DNA of 64,000 nt, taken from NCBI RefSeq assembly GCF_910596095.1, contig NC_056538.1:20446501-20510500 (forward strand), given 5' to 3'. The DNA comes from Thunnus maccoyii. Taxonomy: Eukaryota > Chordata > Actinopteri > Scombriformes > Scombridae. Below, piece after piece: positions 34,601 through 48,100 of the stretch; the first letter of the stretch is position 1, and every line of letters starts with the position of its first letter. The notes below the pieces were generated by a model. That model was not told where the DNA came from, ran no database searches, and saw only the letters and a list, made by a program, of their open reading frames with translations. A program made the translations under genes and the position numbers.

Positions 34601-37600
34601 ACCTTAGAAATATTGGTGATTCTTCATAAAAATGCCATGCAGGAAACTCTAACTCAACTGAAATTGAACTTAAAAAATGTCCTTTTTTGACTTTTCCTAT
34701 AGCAATGAGTGAAAGATTTACTCATATTTGTTTCTGCAGCATCACCATGAAAAACTACTTTTGTTGGCATTATCTTGAAGTGTGGATTCTGTGTGTGTCT
34801 TTGGTCTTTATGTCAACCCGCCAACGCTGTACATGCAGCTCCGTGTAGCAGAAAACTGCCGCATTGGGGCTTTGAGCCAGCTGTTTTATCAGAGTGAGAG
34901 AGGACAGCCTTAACCAATGAACATGACATCACCTCTGGTTTTAGTTTGATGGGGTTCTGGCTCCACTTCAGAGGCCTCGGAGGCCCTCAGAGATGTAGAG
35001 ACAGGGCACATAAAGAAGGGTAGAGTTGGGGCTTAGTCTGTGTAAGCTGAGGAGATGCTTGTTCTTTTCACCTTGACGCATGTTCTTATTTTTATCTCCT
35101 AAACCCTGAATCTGTTTTCTATGGCAGCGTATTGCTGCCACCATGACAAAAAAAACATTTGCTCAGTTTCTTGTTACAACGAGGGACTTTTCTCACTTGA
35201 ACAAGATTGTTTCATGTTGTAATGACACACATTTCTCATTATTAGTAGATACTAAATTATTCAGTTTAAACAAGAAACGTTTCACAAAATGAACGTATCT
35301 CATTAAAACAAACTTTTCTCGTTATAACATGATAACTTGGTAAGTTGTTATAACAAGAAACTTCCATATGCTGTTAAAACAAGAAAAAGATTCACTCAGT
35401 GCCTAAAGAGACGATATTTAGCCTACATTGGCTAGAAAAAGTGAACGTTAATGGTTTATATGGTTGTAAAGAGATATGTTGTTATTACAAGAAATGTTTC
35501 TTGTAGAAATTTAAGGATCTGGTATCTAGTAATAAGGAGAAAATGTCCCAGGATAACACAAAAAAATATTTCGAGCTGAAAAGAAAAGTCGATTAGTCAA
35601 TTGACAGACAAATAATCAGCACATATTTTGACAATAGTTCAAATAATTTTTCAAGCAACAATGCCAAACACTCCCTTCTGCAGCTTCTAGAGCTGTGAGG
35701 ATTCTCGGCTTTTCTTTGTTTTATGTGATACTAAAATTAATATCTTTGGGTTTTGGACTGTCAGTCGGACAAAACAAGCAATTTGAAGACAAGAAAGCCC
35801 AGGAGGACTTGAGCTTTAGGGAACCGCAATGCACATCTATCATTTTTCTGACTGTTTATAGACCAAACGATTAACTGAAAAAGTGAGAGGCAGATTAATC
35901 AACAATGTAAATAATCATTAGCTTCACATTCAGTCACAAATCTTAAAAAATGTGATGCTTTAGTCATTAAAGAGTCATAAAATGTGCAAAGCTACATATT
36001 TTTATAGTCGGTTTTGGCTTTAGCAAGTCTTCGAGTGGGTTCCCAGGGTTAGTGACTCTCTTGACACAGTCAGAATTAGCTGTTTGTTTTGTCCTTTCTT
36101 CTAACCTTAAAATACTCTGTAATATTTCGGAGCTTGTGGCGGAGCTCCAAAGCCAAGCTGGTCGCAAAGCTTGAATTTTTATGTGCTTGCTAATGGAAAG
36201 TGGGTGTTTCATGAATGTACTTCGTTGACACCCTGACCCGTCAATATTTTTGACAGTCTGGCCTGGGCTGGCTGTGTACAGTGCATCTGAAGATTTACAT
36301 TTTGCTTTCAGTAGAGTTGTGCTAACACATGACGGCATGGAACACATTTGGGAGAAATGTGGTCCTAATTTCCCTGCTGTTGGCCCCTGCCCCCTCCCCG
36401 CTCCATCACAGCAGCACCCCGGTGCCTATCTGCACACATGATCACATTAACAGTAGGAATTGTGGGTAATGTCTGAGTACGGGGGAGCAAAATCTAAAAA
36501 GAATTAAGGCCAGGACTTCCCCTGATGAGAGCCGTCACCTTTGATCTCAAGCAAAAGCTCAGGAAAAGAAGTTTAGCAAAGTTTAAAGCTGGTTGTGCTT
36601 GCATAGGATGTTTTTTCAGTGACGTTAATGATGAATTTCACTAAAGACGTGAAAAGGTGTCTGAAAGCTTAGGAAGTCAAATACGTTCATTTGTAAATGC
36701 TACAGCAATAAAGCTGCTCAAGTCACTGTTTCCCCCTCTGCAGCTGGATGAGGAGGAAGTGAGGGAGGTGTGTTAAACCCCATTGTTGGAGGGATTATCT
36801 TAAACACCAGCTATATTATTTCACTCAAAAATACCTTCAAATTCTTCCATTTTATCATCCGCTCTCATCCCCTTGCAAGCCTTTGCCCTTGTCTTGCTTT
36901 TTCTTGCCACCGCTGGTCTTTTTATCTTCCATCCTCGCTGCTTTCCACTTATCTAACTTCCTATGTCTTTTAGATCTCTCCCTCTCATCTCCTTGGAGTA
37001 AAGTGATAAAACAGAACCATTTTCCACATGTGCTCCCCTAGACTGCAACCTCTGCAGTGCAAGGATATGACTGATGTCTCTGTTACATCCCTGGTTGTGC
37101 TCAAATATAGGTCAGACAGTAACCTTTGACCTGCTGGGAGCTACGGGATAGCTCAGCTGTTCCTGCTTCTGGTCTGATCTCCCTGATGGATGATGCTCCG
37201 TCCATGCTCCTTCTGTGGTTTTTCATTTCTTTCACCAGCTTCTCATTGGGGTCTTCCTGCCTCGTAATGACATCCTTCCATTTGTCCCTGCATCTGTCTG
37301 CATGTTGATGCATCTGCTGTTGCAGAGTTAAGCAGGTAAAGTTCTTGAGTTACTAAAAAAGGTTCCTGGAAAAGTTTCTGAGGTCGATAAGAGCCATATG
37401 TGTCCATAAAGGTTGATGAAATCTGCAGGTTTCTGCTAGTCAAGACAGATGTTTGCCTGTGAATGTGTGAGAATCCATATGTCTATCTTTCTGCTGCCTT
37501 CAAGTCTCCCTGGAATATTCCTGCTTACAAGTTTGGATGTTGGATTACTTTTTTTTTTGCTAAGAAACAAACCACTATTGTTTTCGGTATCATTTTATCA

Positions 37601-40600
37601 ATCCTAGCACTATGTTGTGCACAAATAACATAACAAGGCTAAGAGTTTACAGTGATGCTAGTGGCCGAGGCTGAATGTCATTTTGTTGTTTTGCATGAAC
37701 CAAAGTATTGGACACATTTTACCTGATATTACAATTCATCCTGATAGGGACATGAATGTCTGCAAGTTTCATGATAATCCATTTAATAGTAGTCAAGACA
37801 TTTCACTCTGAACATGAAAATATAAACCTGCTGGTGGTGCTAAAGGGAAAGTCAGGGGATACATTTGGGTTGGTGCTAGATTAGATTAGCCTAACCCTTA
37901 CCCTAACCCCCTAATCCTAACCCTAACTGCACTCATGAGAGTGTGTCCCTCTGGCTGAACCAACCTAGTATTTACCATTCATTTGGATTCGTCATGTGGC
38001 CATCCACATGAACATCAAGATATTTACTCTGGACCAAAGTAGTAGACTGATTGATCGACCAATCGACACTGCCCACCCCCAAGTCATGCTGCTAGCATGC
38101 TCAAAATGAAACATTTACACTTAACACTCAATAATAAATGGTAATGTCTTATTTAGTATATATAGTATTTCTAAAATGTAGTATGTCTAGCAGATAGTTC
38201 CAGCTTTGTTGTGGCATCCATATGTTCTCATTTCATAATCACAATATATCTGATATGACTTGAAAGGATGGATATTCTCTCTCTCTGCATCTCCACATTT
38301 TCAGACACTTCTGCTAAATCATTTGAACCTCAAAAATGTTGCCCTGAATTTCAGCTGATCACGGTGATCTCTCCTCACCAGATTCACACCACATCATCTC
38401 ATAGCATGACGATGACTGAATGTCTGTTCACTGGCGGGCCGTTCCATCTCTCCTTGATGTGTTGCTAGTGTTTCAGCACCAAGAGCTGTGTGTGCTGACT
38501 TGGCTGAAGAGCTGGACGGTGCAGCGTGATGGGATGAGTGGTCGCATTTTGGCAGCATGAGGGACTAGCAGAGAAATTAGGTGCATTCTCAAGTTTGGAA
38601 GGATTCAGTTTGTCGTCATGTCATGACTGCGCCAGTCGTGCGGCAGTATTTTGCGAGGGGGGAATGTCAGATTAATGACTTTGCCTCATTGTGGTTTTGA
38701 AGTCCATTATTTAATCATTGACCATATCTTGTTCTGCATGAAATAATGGCACCATGCCTCTGATGTAGTGGGAAATCCTATTAATTGCCAAGTATTTCAG
38801 ACTCGCAAATTGTTGCAAAGCCTCATTTTGAAGAAATGGTGTGTGGCCTGTCAGCTGGCATCATGGTGAAAAATGTTAAATGGTCCCACTGTGGACTTCT
38901 AGGCATCTTGGTTTTCCAAAAAAAAAAAAAAAACAACTTTTTGCTCCATTCACCATCCTCCACCAGCCACCGCAGTCAAAGTGGGTGTGTGATTTAGTGA
39001 CTGAGAGTTTGTGACAGTACAAATGTGTGTGTGTGTGTGGGTGTGTGTTTTGTGCCAGCTGTTCTTCATGCCAGCAATAGCTGACCACTTGCAGGCTGGG
39101 GCTGACACACAACAGGCTCCTGGGATGCAGCCAGCTTTTCTTGGAGGCTGTCTGTGGTCTACACACACACACACACACAGCTCACAGACTGGGCACACAC
39201 TTGTCTGTGTGTCTTGGGGACGTGAAAGCCACTCTTACAATGGTCCAAGGAGATGTTTCAATACATCATCCTTCCGTCCTCCTCACACATACAGACAGAG
39301 CAACTATTTAGTGACTCTGAAAATTATCGTCTCAAGCTGTGTGCGTCATGGTTTGTTTTGTGGTTAAGGTTTGTCTGTGTGTATGTGCAAAAAAAAGAGT
39401 GATTTCTTTGATCTATATCCAGCTCTAATGTAGGAAATGTCTCAACAGACTATGCCCGCAGTCAGACTTACACTCTTGCCAAAATATCCTGTGCTGTCTT
39501 GTACTGTGAATCACACAATAACGGCAGGGATGATTCATTCAATGGGGTGGCATTTTTGTAGTTTGCGGAGATGAAATATAGCCTTTGTCTTGGTTCTTCT
39601 GATGTTTAAATTAAGATTTATCTTTCAAGAGTTTCTAATCTTATTTGCACACTAGCGCTTTGCCCAGAGGGAGTTTGATTCAAGCAGCAAATTTGCTCTG
39701 TCGTCTCTCATCGCCAGACATAACAGTTGAGCTTATCACATAAGACTAACATCAGCTTTGCTTCCAACCTGTGTTATTTATGGACATATAATTCACTTGC
39801 ATGGTGCATTACCCATCAATCTGATATTTTTATTAATGGCATTTTCTGTGGTTAAAGTATACTGTGCCTGTGGTCATTTTGAATCAAACAAATGTCCCTT
39901 TGCTTGTGTTGTAATTTTACATTGGCTTTGTCTTTCATGTGAATAAAGAATTTTTAAAAGGCTCCTATAATTGATGAAATGCTAATCTTCTCATCGTTTT
40001 CAGTGAGTTTCATGAATATCAGGCAGAATAGTAGTATCTGAATATTTCAAATACTGCTCAATCATACAAATCCTTCCTTCTCTTCACAGCAGAAAAAGTT
40101 CCTTATAGGTTTCTGTTTATTTCGCTTCCCACTAAAGACAACACAAATCTGAATCTTTCCCATGAGCTGAGTACAATCCAAGAAAAATAACCCTCTCTTA
40201 TGTTGCCATGGTGTAATTATGGATCCAAACAGACTCTATAGCTGCGGTCTCGCTCTAAGCATCAGCTCGAACACAACGGAAGTTTGGTTTTCTAACCCAA
40301 CGTAATTAAATTCCAACTCTAGAAAATCCTGCCCGCCACCTTCAGAAAAAAATGCTGTTGTTTTGCTCTGGTTCACATATATGGTACATTAACTCGGTTG
40401 TGGTGTTTTCCTGTGGTGTGTGTTTATGACATAATAAGATATTGCTGGCTTATTCTTGGCTCGTGGTGCACAAAAGATGAGGACTAGACAAGTTAGCTCA
40501 TTAGCAGTGAAGAGTGGAGCTAAATAAGCCACTTTTAGACATCATGGACGAGGCGGTGGTGGAAAGTAACTCAGTACATTTACTCAAGTACTGTACTTAA

Positions 40601-43600
40601 GTACAATGTTGAGGTACTTGTACCTTACTTGAATATTTCCACACTTCTTACTTCTACTCCATCACATTTCAGAAGGAAATATTGTACTTTCTAATCCACT
40701 ACATTTATTTGACAGCTTTAGTTACTTTTCAGATGAATATTTGACACAATGGATAATATAACAAGCTTTTAAAATACACACATTGTTAAAGATGAAACCA
40801 GTGGTTTCCAGCATTTCTGTTTTTGACGTCTTACAAAAAGCAGCATGTAGTCGGGGTCACATTTCAGATGTCGATGAGTTGTTAACAGCTCCACCAAATA
40901 GTGATTTTTCCCTCTAAACTTCTCACATGGTTTCATTTCAATAAATGTTCGAATGATCCGATATTTCACCAAAAATCAAAGAGAAAAAGTCAAAAAAACT
41001 GAAAACAGATTGTGTATCAGAACTTTGTTTTTTCTTCTTTCTTCTCCCATTAATCATCTCATGACCCCTCAGATTTATCTGGTGACCCTTTGGAGGGGCC
41101 CAACACCTAGGTTGGGAACCACTGGACTAAACTAGCTAACTGTATATAGTAGTTCAAACTAGCTCCACCTCCAGCAATTACAACAGTAACATGCTGCTTA
41201 CACACTGATGCTTCAGTATTAATAATCTAATGATGTCATATGTAATAATATATCAGTCAGAGGGACAAAGCAAGTACTTTTACTGCAATACCTGAAGTAC
41301 TTTTTGATGCTAATACTTAAGTACTCTTACTTAAGTAAAGGATCTGAGTACTTCTTCCACCACTGGATGAGGCAGAGATGCTTGTTTCTCTGCCAACAGA
41401 TGACTCAGCAGACCATAAAGCAAAGTAGATACAAGACATGATGCATAAAATGTTGAGTGAAAAGTGGGTAAAGAAAATGATAGCAGCTTCGTGACGCTGC
41501 ATAGTGGTGCTGTGAGATAATGCTAACTTCAGTGCATGTTAACATGCTGGCAATGACAATGCAAATGTGCTGACTTTTAACAGGTATGATGTTTATCATG
41601 TTCCCCTGTGTTAACATTTTCTAATTAGCATGAAACACAAAGCACAGCTAAGGCTGATGGGAATGTCAGTAGTTTTATAGGTATTTTGGACATAAAAAAG
41701 TGACATTTTGACTTGCTGGTGGTGTTACATGAAAACTTAAAGGGGACATATCATGCTTTGTGTGATTTTCTGTTATTTATATACTGTTATGATGTCAGAC
41801 ATCTATGTTAAACATGGTCAAAGTTACAAACCTTGAGGTTAACATATTCTACGTAGAAATGCTCCCAGCAAGTCAAAAGCCAGGGCTTCGACCTGCTCTG
41901 AACGCTTCGTTTGCAAGGTTTTTTTTTTCCTTCCTTGCAGACCAGCTGAAGTCAGCTCATTACACATGCCCACAGACGGCTGTCCACACTGTAGCTTTTG
42001 TTGCTAAGGTCATGTGTTGTTCATGTTGTCCACTCTCATATTTCGGATCAAATTCCAGCTCAAACATATTCGGATGTATTTGAGAAGTTGAAATTTCAAG
42101 TAAATAATGACAAAAACTACTGAAATTCTACTACTTTAGTTTGTTCTATGGTTTGTTGATGTGGCCTCTCGAATGGCTGTAAGAAAGTCAAAGGGGCAAC
42201 TTCCAAGAGACGGCCAATCAGAACAGAGGGGGGTCTTAAAGAGACAGGAGCTAAAATGGCCTGCTTCAGATGGAGGCTGAACTGAGGGGCTACATAAAGA
42301 GCCAGTATAAGATAAATACAGAGTTTTTTGAACTGTAAATCATGCAAAGATATAAAAAATGTAGACCTGTAAATGTACATAATATGTCCCCTTTAAGGTA
42401 TCACCAAAGTCATTACAATTAATCTTAAGAAGGACAATAAAATATGTACCAAAGTTCATGGCAATCCATCCAGCAGTGGTGGAGACATTTCAGTTGAAAC
42501 CTAAAATCTCAACCTCGTGGTGGCGCTCAAGGAAAAGTCAGCGATCAGCAAAGTCTTTAGGAATTCATCTCTGAGGACCATGAATGTCTGTACACAATTT
42601 CATGTAAATCCATCTAATAGTTGCTGGAAGTATTTCAGTCAGGACCAAAATGGTAGACCAACCGACCAACACATCATCGCAAAATAACTCCTGGAATGCC
42701 TCACAGATTGATGTTCTGTATATAACAGTGAAAGAGTGTCAGAGGGTGGAGTTTCCTTTGGGCTGATGATGAATAATTATGGAGGAGATGAAGGCATATC
42801 AGCTCATCAGACCTCTCACACTGTGGAGCCCCTGATTGCCCACAGTCTTGCTGTTGCGCTGCGTGCGACTTTGATGTCGGTGGAGTAGCCGCTGAAGAAA
42901 CCTCAGTGCAGTTAGTCACAACAAACAGCTCATGTGGGGTCATACTGGTCCCTGCGGTTGAACATTGCTCAGTATTTGGGTTGATGAATCCTGAGGAATG
43001 TGTTTTGATTTTAGCTGTTGATTGTTGTTTCCGTCTGTGGCCGTGCTCCAGGGCAAGATTCAAGAAGTTGAAATGAGGCTTTGAGAAACCACACCCACGC
43101 AGTCAGATACACCACTGGACTGGATGTACTGGATTGCAGACACACAGACACGGTGCAGACATTCACCCTGTCCTATTTCAGTGAAGCAGAAACCTCAGCG
43201 GCTGCTCTCAGTGCCCTGTGTGCCGCGGTTGGAGACGACGATTTAGGCAGACCATAGCTGTTTGGGTCATTTTTGTTGTTAGCTATTTATGAGCACCAGT
43301 TGTTCCTTGTTCTAGGTTCCCCTGCTATGACCACAATGTGGGTGGGTCCCATCTGTGGGACTGACAGCTGACATTCCTGACTTCTTATGAGCCATAGACC
43401 AGAGGAAGGCTAGGATTTAGAACAAATACAGTTTTTTTAATGAAACACTTCTATTCTGTGTTTTGGGTTACAGTTCATGTAATGGATCCAAAATTGCTAC
43501 ACAGTAAAGAATGTGGTATCTGAGGTTTAGAGGAACTAGATTTGGTAGCTTGATGGTGTAATTTGTCAGTTAGACAACGGAAACAGGCTGAAGATAACAT

Positions 43601-45047
43601 AGAAAGTTACTGGCAAACAAGAATTTCTATAAGGCACATGTACATTGATGAATAATTTGCAGGTTCTGACAGCAAAAGTGAACATAAGAAACCTGAGAAA
43701 AGAAGCAAAAACTGCCTTTTTGTTCACAATTTCACTTATTGTCAAAAAAATCAATTATAAGACCAAAACCAGCAATGCATTCTCAATACTTTCCTGCTCA
43801 TGGAGGCCCTAGAAGAAAATGTTAGATAATGAATCAACGTGTTCAACCCCAGTATGTATGGACGGCTTCTGAATCCTAAAAGGCAAAAATCAAAAGGACA
43901 GTAGGACAGCACTCCACTTAAATTGTTTAAATCATTTAAATGAGTAACAGTGTTACAATTAAACACACGTGAACTGTACAGTATAATATATTCAAGTGCA
44001 ACATTGTAGGCAATAGGAAGACTCTTTCAAAGAGGGAGCTCATAACAACAAAACAAATCTCACTAAACATAAGTCATATTACAAAAAGCAGCAAAACGAG
44101 AAACCTTCATTCAAGCCAGATGACATTAAAGTGCACAGATACTGAATCCAAAAAACACTTGAACAACCTCAATGACCATAAAGCGACGGTTATTAACCTC
44201 ATTATGTGAGTGAATGTCTTACTATAGGACACTTTTCATCATGATTCTGAAAGGATTATTCCAGTTTTTAGATCATCCCAACATAGAGGAAAAGTCAAGG
44301 GATCACCAAAGTCATTAAGAAACATTGTCTGGGCACCATGAATGTCTCTACCAAATTTCATCTCAATCCATCCAATAGTTGTTGAGATATTTCAGTCTAG
44401 ACTTAAGTGATGGTGACATACTGATCGACATTACCATCCATAGAGCCATGCTGGCTAAGTAAGTCTAAATGATTTCCTAAAACAGTTGGGTACTAATGTT
44501 TTAATAGATTTAACAAGAGTTCATTTGTCAGGAACTATTTTCACCTGCAGATTTATACACATTTGATGCACTTGTGAGTATTTAGAGCAGCAGGGGTTGG
44601 TTCAAAAAAACATCGGTGAAAGGACATGTCACTCATTACAAGAGTGTGACTCATTGATGTATTTTTAAAAGCTTTTGGACAACAGTGGAAGTGTTTGGCC
44701 CAAAACACTATATCCGGCAATATTTGTTAGTAAGATAAATTCATTGTTGGCTTTGGTCCTTTGAGACTTGTTGACAATAAGAACAATAAAGAATATTGCC
44801 ACACTTCTCCTTGGAATGCAATTTTAATGCTGCGATGGCAATCAGGTATGTCCTTTGGCAGGTAAATGAAATTACCTTTAAATAGTTGTGTCCTTAAAAT
44901 ATTGTAAGATTACAGTTTTGATTTCGGAAATTTCAGTGAAGGTATGTGGGTGGAGGTGTGGGTGTTTTGCGTGTATAATTGTGAGTTTGTTTGTGTTTCC
45001 ATGTACTGCACACAGTGAATGGTTTTGGTTTTGGTATCTGGAGGAGG

Positions 45048-45104
<57 letters not shown>

Positions 45105-48100
45105 TGTGTGTGGGCACGCAGGCCATCGCTGCACATGGGCAGACAGACAGACAGAAAACATGCAGAGTCAGGAGGAGACAAGCAGGTGTGTGCTGGGCGT
45201 GAGTATGTGTGTGTCAGCAAGAGAGAGAGGGAGAGAATTTCAAGAGAGGTCTAATAAAATATTTATTCTGCGGGTGAGTGACATGATTTAAGGAGGAATT
45301 CCTAATAAATTCTTGGGTCTGGTTCGATGGGCATTGTTCCTGTGTATCTTGGCTTGACCGTCTCATTGTGAGATAGAGAGATACTAGTGGCGGTGCCAGA
45401 ATGAAAAAAGAAATAGGAATGAAAGAGGAGAGACAGATGGAGAAGCAGCAGCATGTATTTCTGTCTGTAATCACAAAACTAAACTCATTCTTGTCTGTCT
45501 CTTTTTTTACAGAGTGTCTGAACTGCACCAGTTTCACCGACATGAACAGCAGAATAAATGCCATTGAATCAAAGGTAAAGAAGATCTCTCTGTCTTTCCA
45601 AATATATACCTCTACTGGGTAATCCTTCTCTATCCTGTGAATAATTTGAAAACTTTTGAAGAGTTTGTTACCATGTGTATGGAGATTATGTTCACATTTG
45701 CCACTCTTGTTGTAGATTAAGCTGCTTGAAGAAGGCCGTTCCTCACTGCCAACGCTCAGCAGTTTACCGGAGGGCTCAACAGACAATGAGGTGGACAAAC
45801 CCCAACCCACTCCTCCGCCAGGTGCAAACACATCATTAAAAACGTGCTCTCTGACATATGCAGAAGAGAAGTTTAGGGGCTGTTTATTTGTACTTCAATC
45901 AGTCAACTTGGGTACAAGAATTGCACATTATTCAGTATTCAGTTCAATATTTCTGTCAAATCTACTACTTACGACTTACAAGCCTTACTTATCCATTTGC
46001 TGTTGGTTTTGTAGCCAAATTATTTGCATTGTGGACCCAAAAGCCAAACCCTGACCTCATCATTACCCGTATTTACTTCACTGATGAACGGTTGTGCGAG
46101 GAGTTAACACACAGCATTATAAATTTTGTGTTCTTTGGCCTGCAGTGCATCCACTTGACTACAGATAGAACATAGATTAGATGGATAACAGACTATTGGA
46201 TTTGGCTGCTCAGGTTTTTTGATGGATGTTTGGAAATGTAATATATGTGATTTTTATCTGACCATCTTCAGTACTTTGGTGAGAAGCTGGTGAGACGCAG
46301 TAAGGATGTACTCCAGTGATTTAGTGCAGTAATTCCATAACGTTTGGGGACTTGTGAGAGACAGATTTAAAAAAAGAACGGTAAAAATTGAAGCAGTAGA
46401 GGCCGAGATGTCTGCATGTTATAGGGCGTTTTCAAACCAAACCAATGTTGTTTAGTCCGGTTTAATAGGCCTGTGGTTTGTTTGCTTGATATGATTCATT
46501 TGGGCCGATGTAAATTCAGCAATTGTGCTGGGGTGCGTACCAAAACAGTTGCACGAAGACCCTTTAGAGGAAGTAGTCTCAGTCTGGTCACAAATAAATT
46601 AAGATCATCATTGCCTTGTTTATAAACCAAGAGGAAAACACAAACACAAAAAAAACACAACTCACTAATTTGTACCAGAGCAAACTAACTCTAGGTTTGA
46701 AAGCACCCTTAAATCCCTCTTGTGAGTTAAGCTCTGAAGAAACATGAGATCCTACATCTCCCCTATTACAAATCAATAGTCTTTCATAGATCCCCGCTCC
46801 GTCATAAATCCCCATTTCTTTCAAACCCCATACCTCCAGTTTTTAATGCGGGCTTTCTGTTACATGATCCAAGAGAACACTTACGACATCATCTGGGGTT
46901 TTGTTTTAAACTTTGGAAAACTCCTCCGGATGACATTATACAACTGTTTTCACAACTGAACTTTATATTGATGGAGTTCCCCTTTAAATCATTTTGGAGT
47001 GAATTATTCATTGAACTCTACATTTGTCTGTTTTCTGTCTCGGTATCAGGAGGCAGAGGACCTCCAGGGCCCATCGGACCTCAGGGGCTTCCTGGTTCTG
47101 CTGGACCACCAGGTCCGGCTGGAAGAGCAGGCCTCCCTGGACCCATCGGTAAAATATCTTCAGACCTTCCTTTCTCATTTGCTCACTTCAATATGTTGAC
47201 GATTCTCACAAAAGTTGACAAAGTGTTTAATCAAAGTGAATAATTGGTGGATTCATTTTTGATTAACCTTTTGGTGCTCAGGACCAAAGGGGGACAGAGG
47301 TCTACCAGGGGAAATAGGTCTCCCCGGCCCTCCTGGTCCACCGGGTACTCCAGGGCCGAGCTCATTCCCTGTCCGAGCGAGAGGTGACGTTTTTGAAGTG
47401 GACAACCAAGGTGAGCAGACAACTCTGCTCTCTTTTAAATCTGGGCTTGAATTAGAGTATAATAGAAGCCAATCCTGAACACATGGTTGAATTCTGAATC
47501 CACTACAGTTGTGAAACCATTCGAGCGTTCAGTTTTTGGACGGTTTGAGACTATGCCAAAACCACGGGTCCACTTTCACTGTTCATCCTGCAATGAATCA
47601 TGCGCTTCACCAGCTTCAAACATTCACACATCTCATGCATATGTTCCCTTGCAATCATTTCGTCAAGCAGAACATGAACGCCGGCCAAATGGGTCTGTAT
47701 GCATGGAAAACAGTTTAATAGGGGGCACAGGTGAGATGGAAGCACAGAGACCAGAACTGCAAGTGTTTAAGTGAGCAATGTGTGTCCTTCAGCTTTTAGC
47801 AAAGGGCTTAAATCCGTAATGGAGAGAGCATTGTTTCTTCTCCAGAGAAGGGCTGGCTTAGATTTAGTTTAATTGTTTCCTTGTGTTTTGCTGCTGCTGA
47901 GCCACTGTTTACAGCAACCTCATTTAACACCACCACCAACAATGGAGCTGAAAATCAGGTTATAAATCACAAGATTAGCTCAGGAGGGACTTTAAAAAGA
48001 CCGAATCAATTAGAAAAACATATTTCATTCATCTTATCCAATTTTAATACAACCTGCCCAAAGAAATCTGTATAATCAAACACATATAGAGAGGGTTAAA

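Larger units (their letters stand above)
32569..45512 (+). other. col26a1 intron 3 (12.9 kb)
   Basis: Longest intron in the window. It holds several dispersed repeats listed separately and no supported exon on either strand. Stretches 33060-34240, 34330-35560, 35940-37560, 38100-40550 and 42690-44275 show nothing I can name. They are the places where unrecognised regulatory sequence could lie. Confidence 0.7.

Noticed and set aside
37890-37927. Interstitial telomere as a chromosome-fusion scar
   Set aside because: Fewer than ten degenerate units and embedded in a dispersed repeat; similar CTAACC runs occur in the srprb inverted-repeat spacer.
42701-43063. Minus-strand 120-residue frame in col26a1 intron 3
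   Set aside because: No recognisable domain, no splice context and composition like surrounding intron.
44878-45290. Several overlapping open frames rich in Thr-His or Cys-Val
   Set aside because: They are translations of the TG microsatellite at 45049-45112 in different frames; no codon or splice support.
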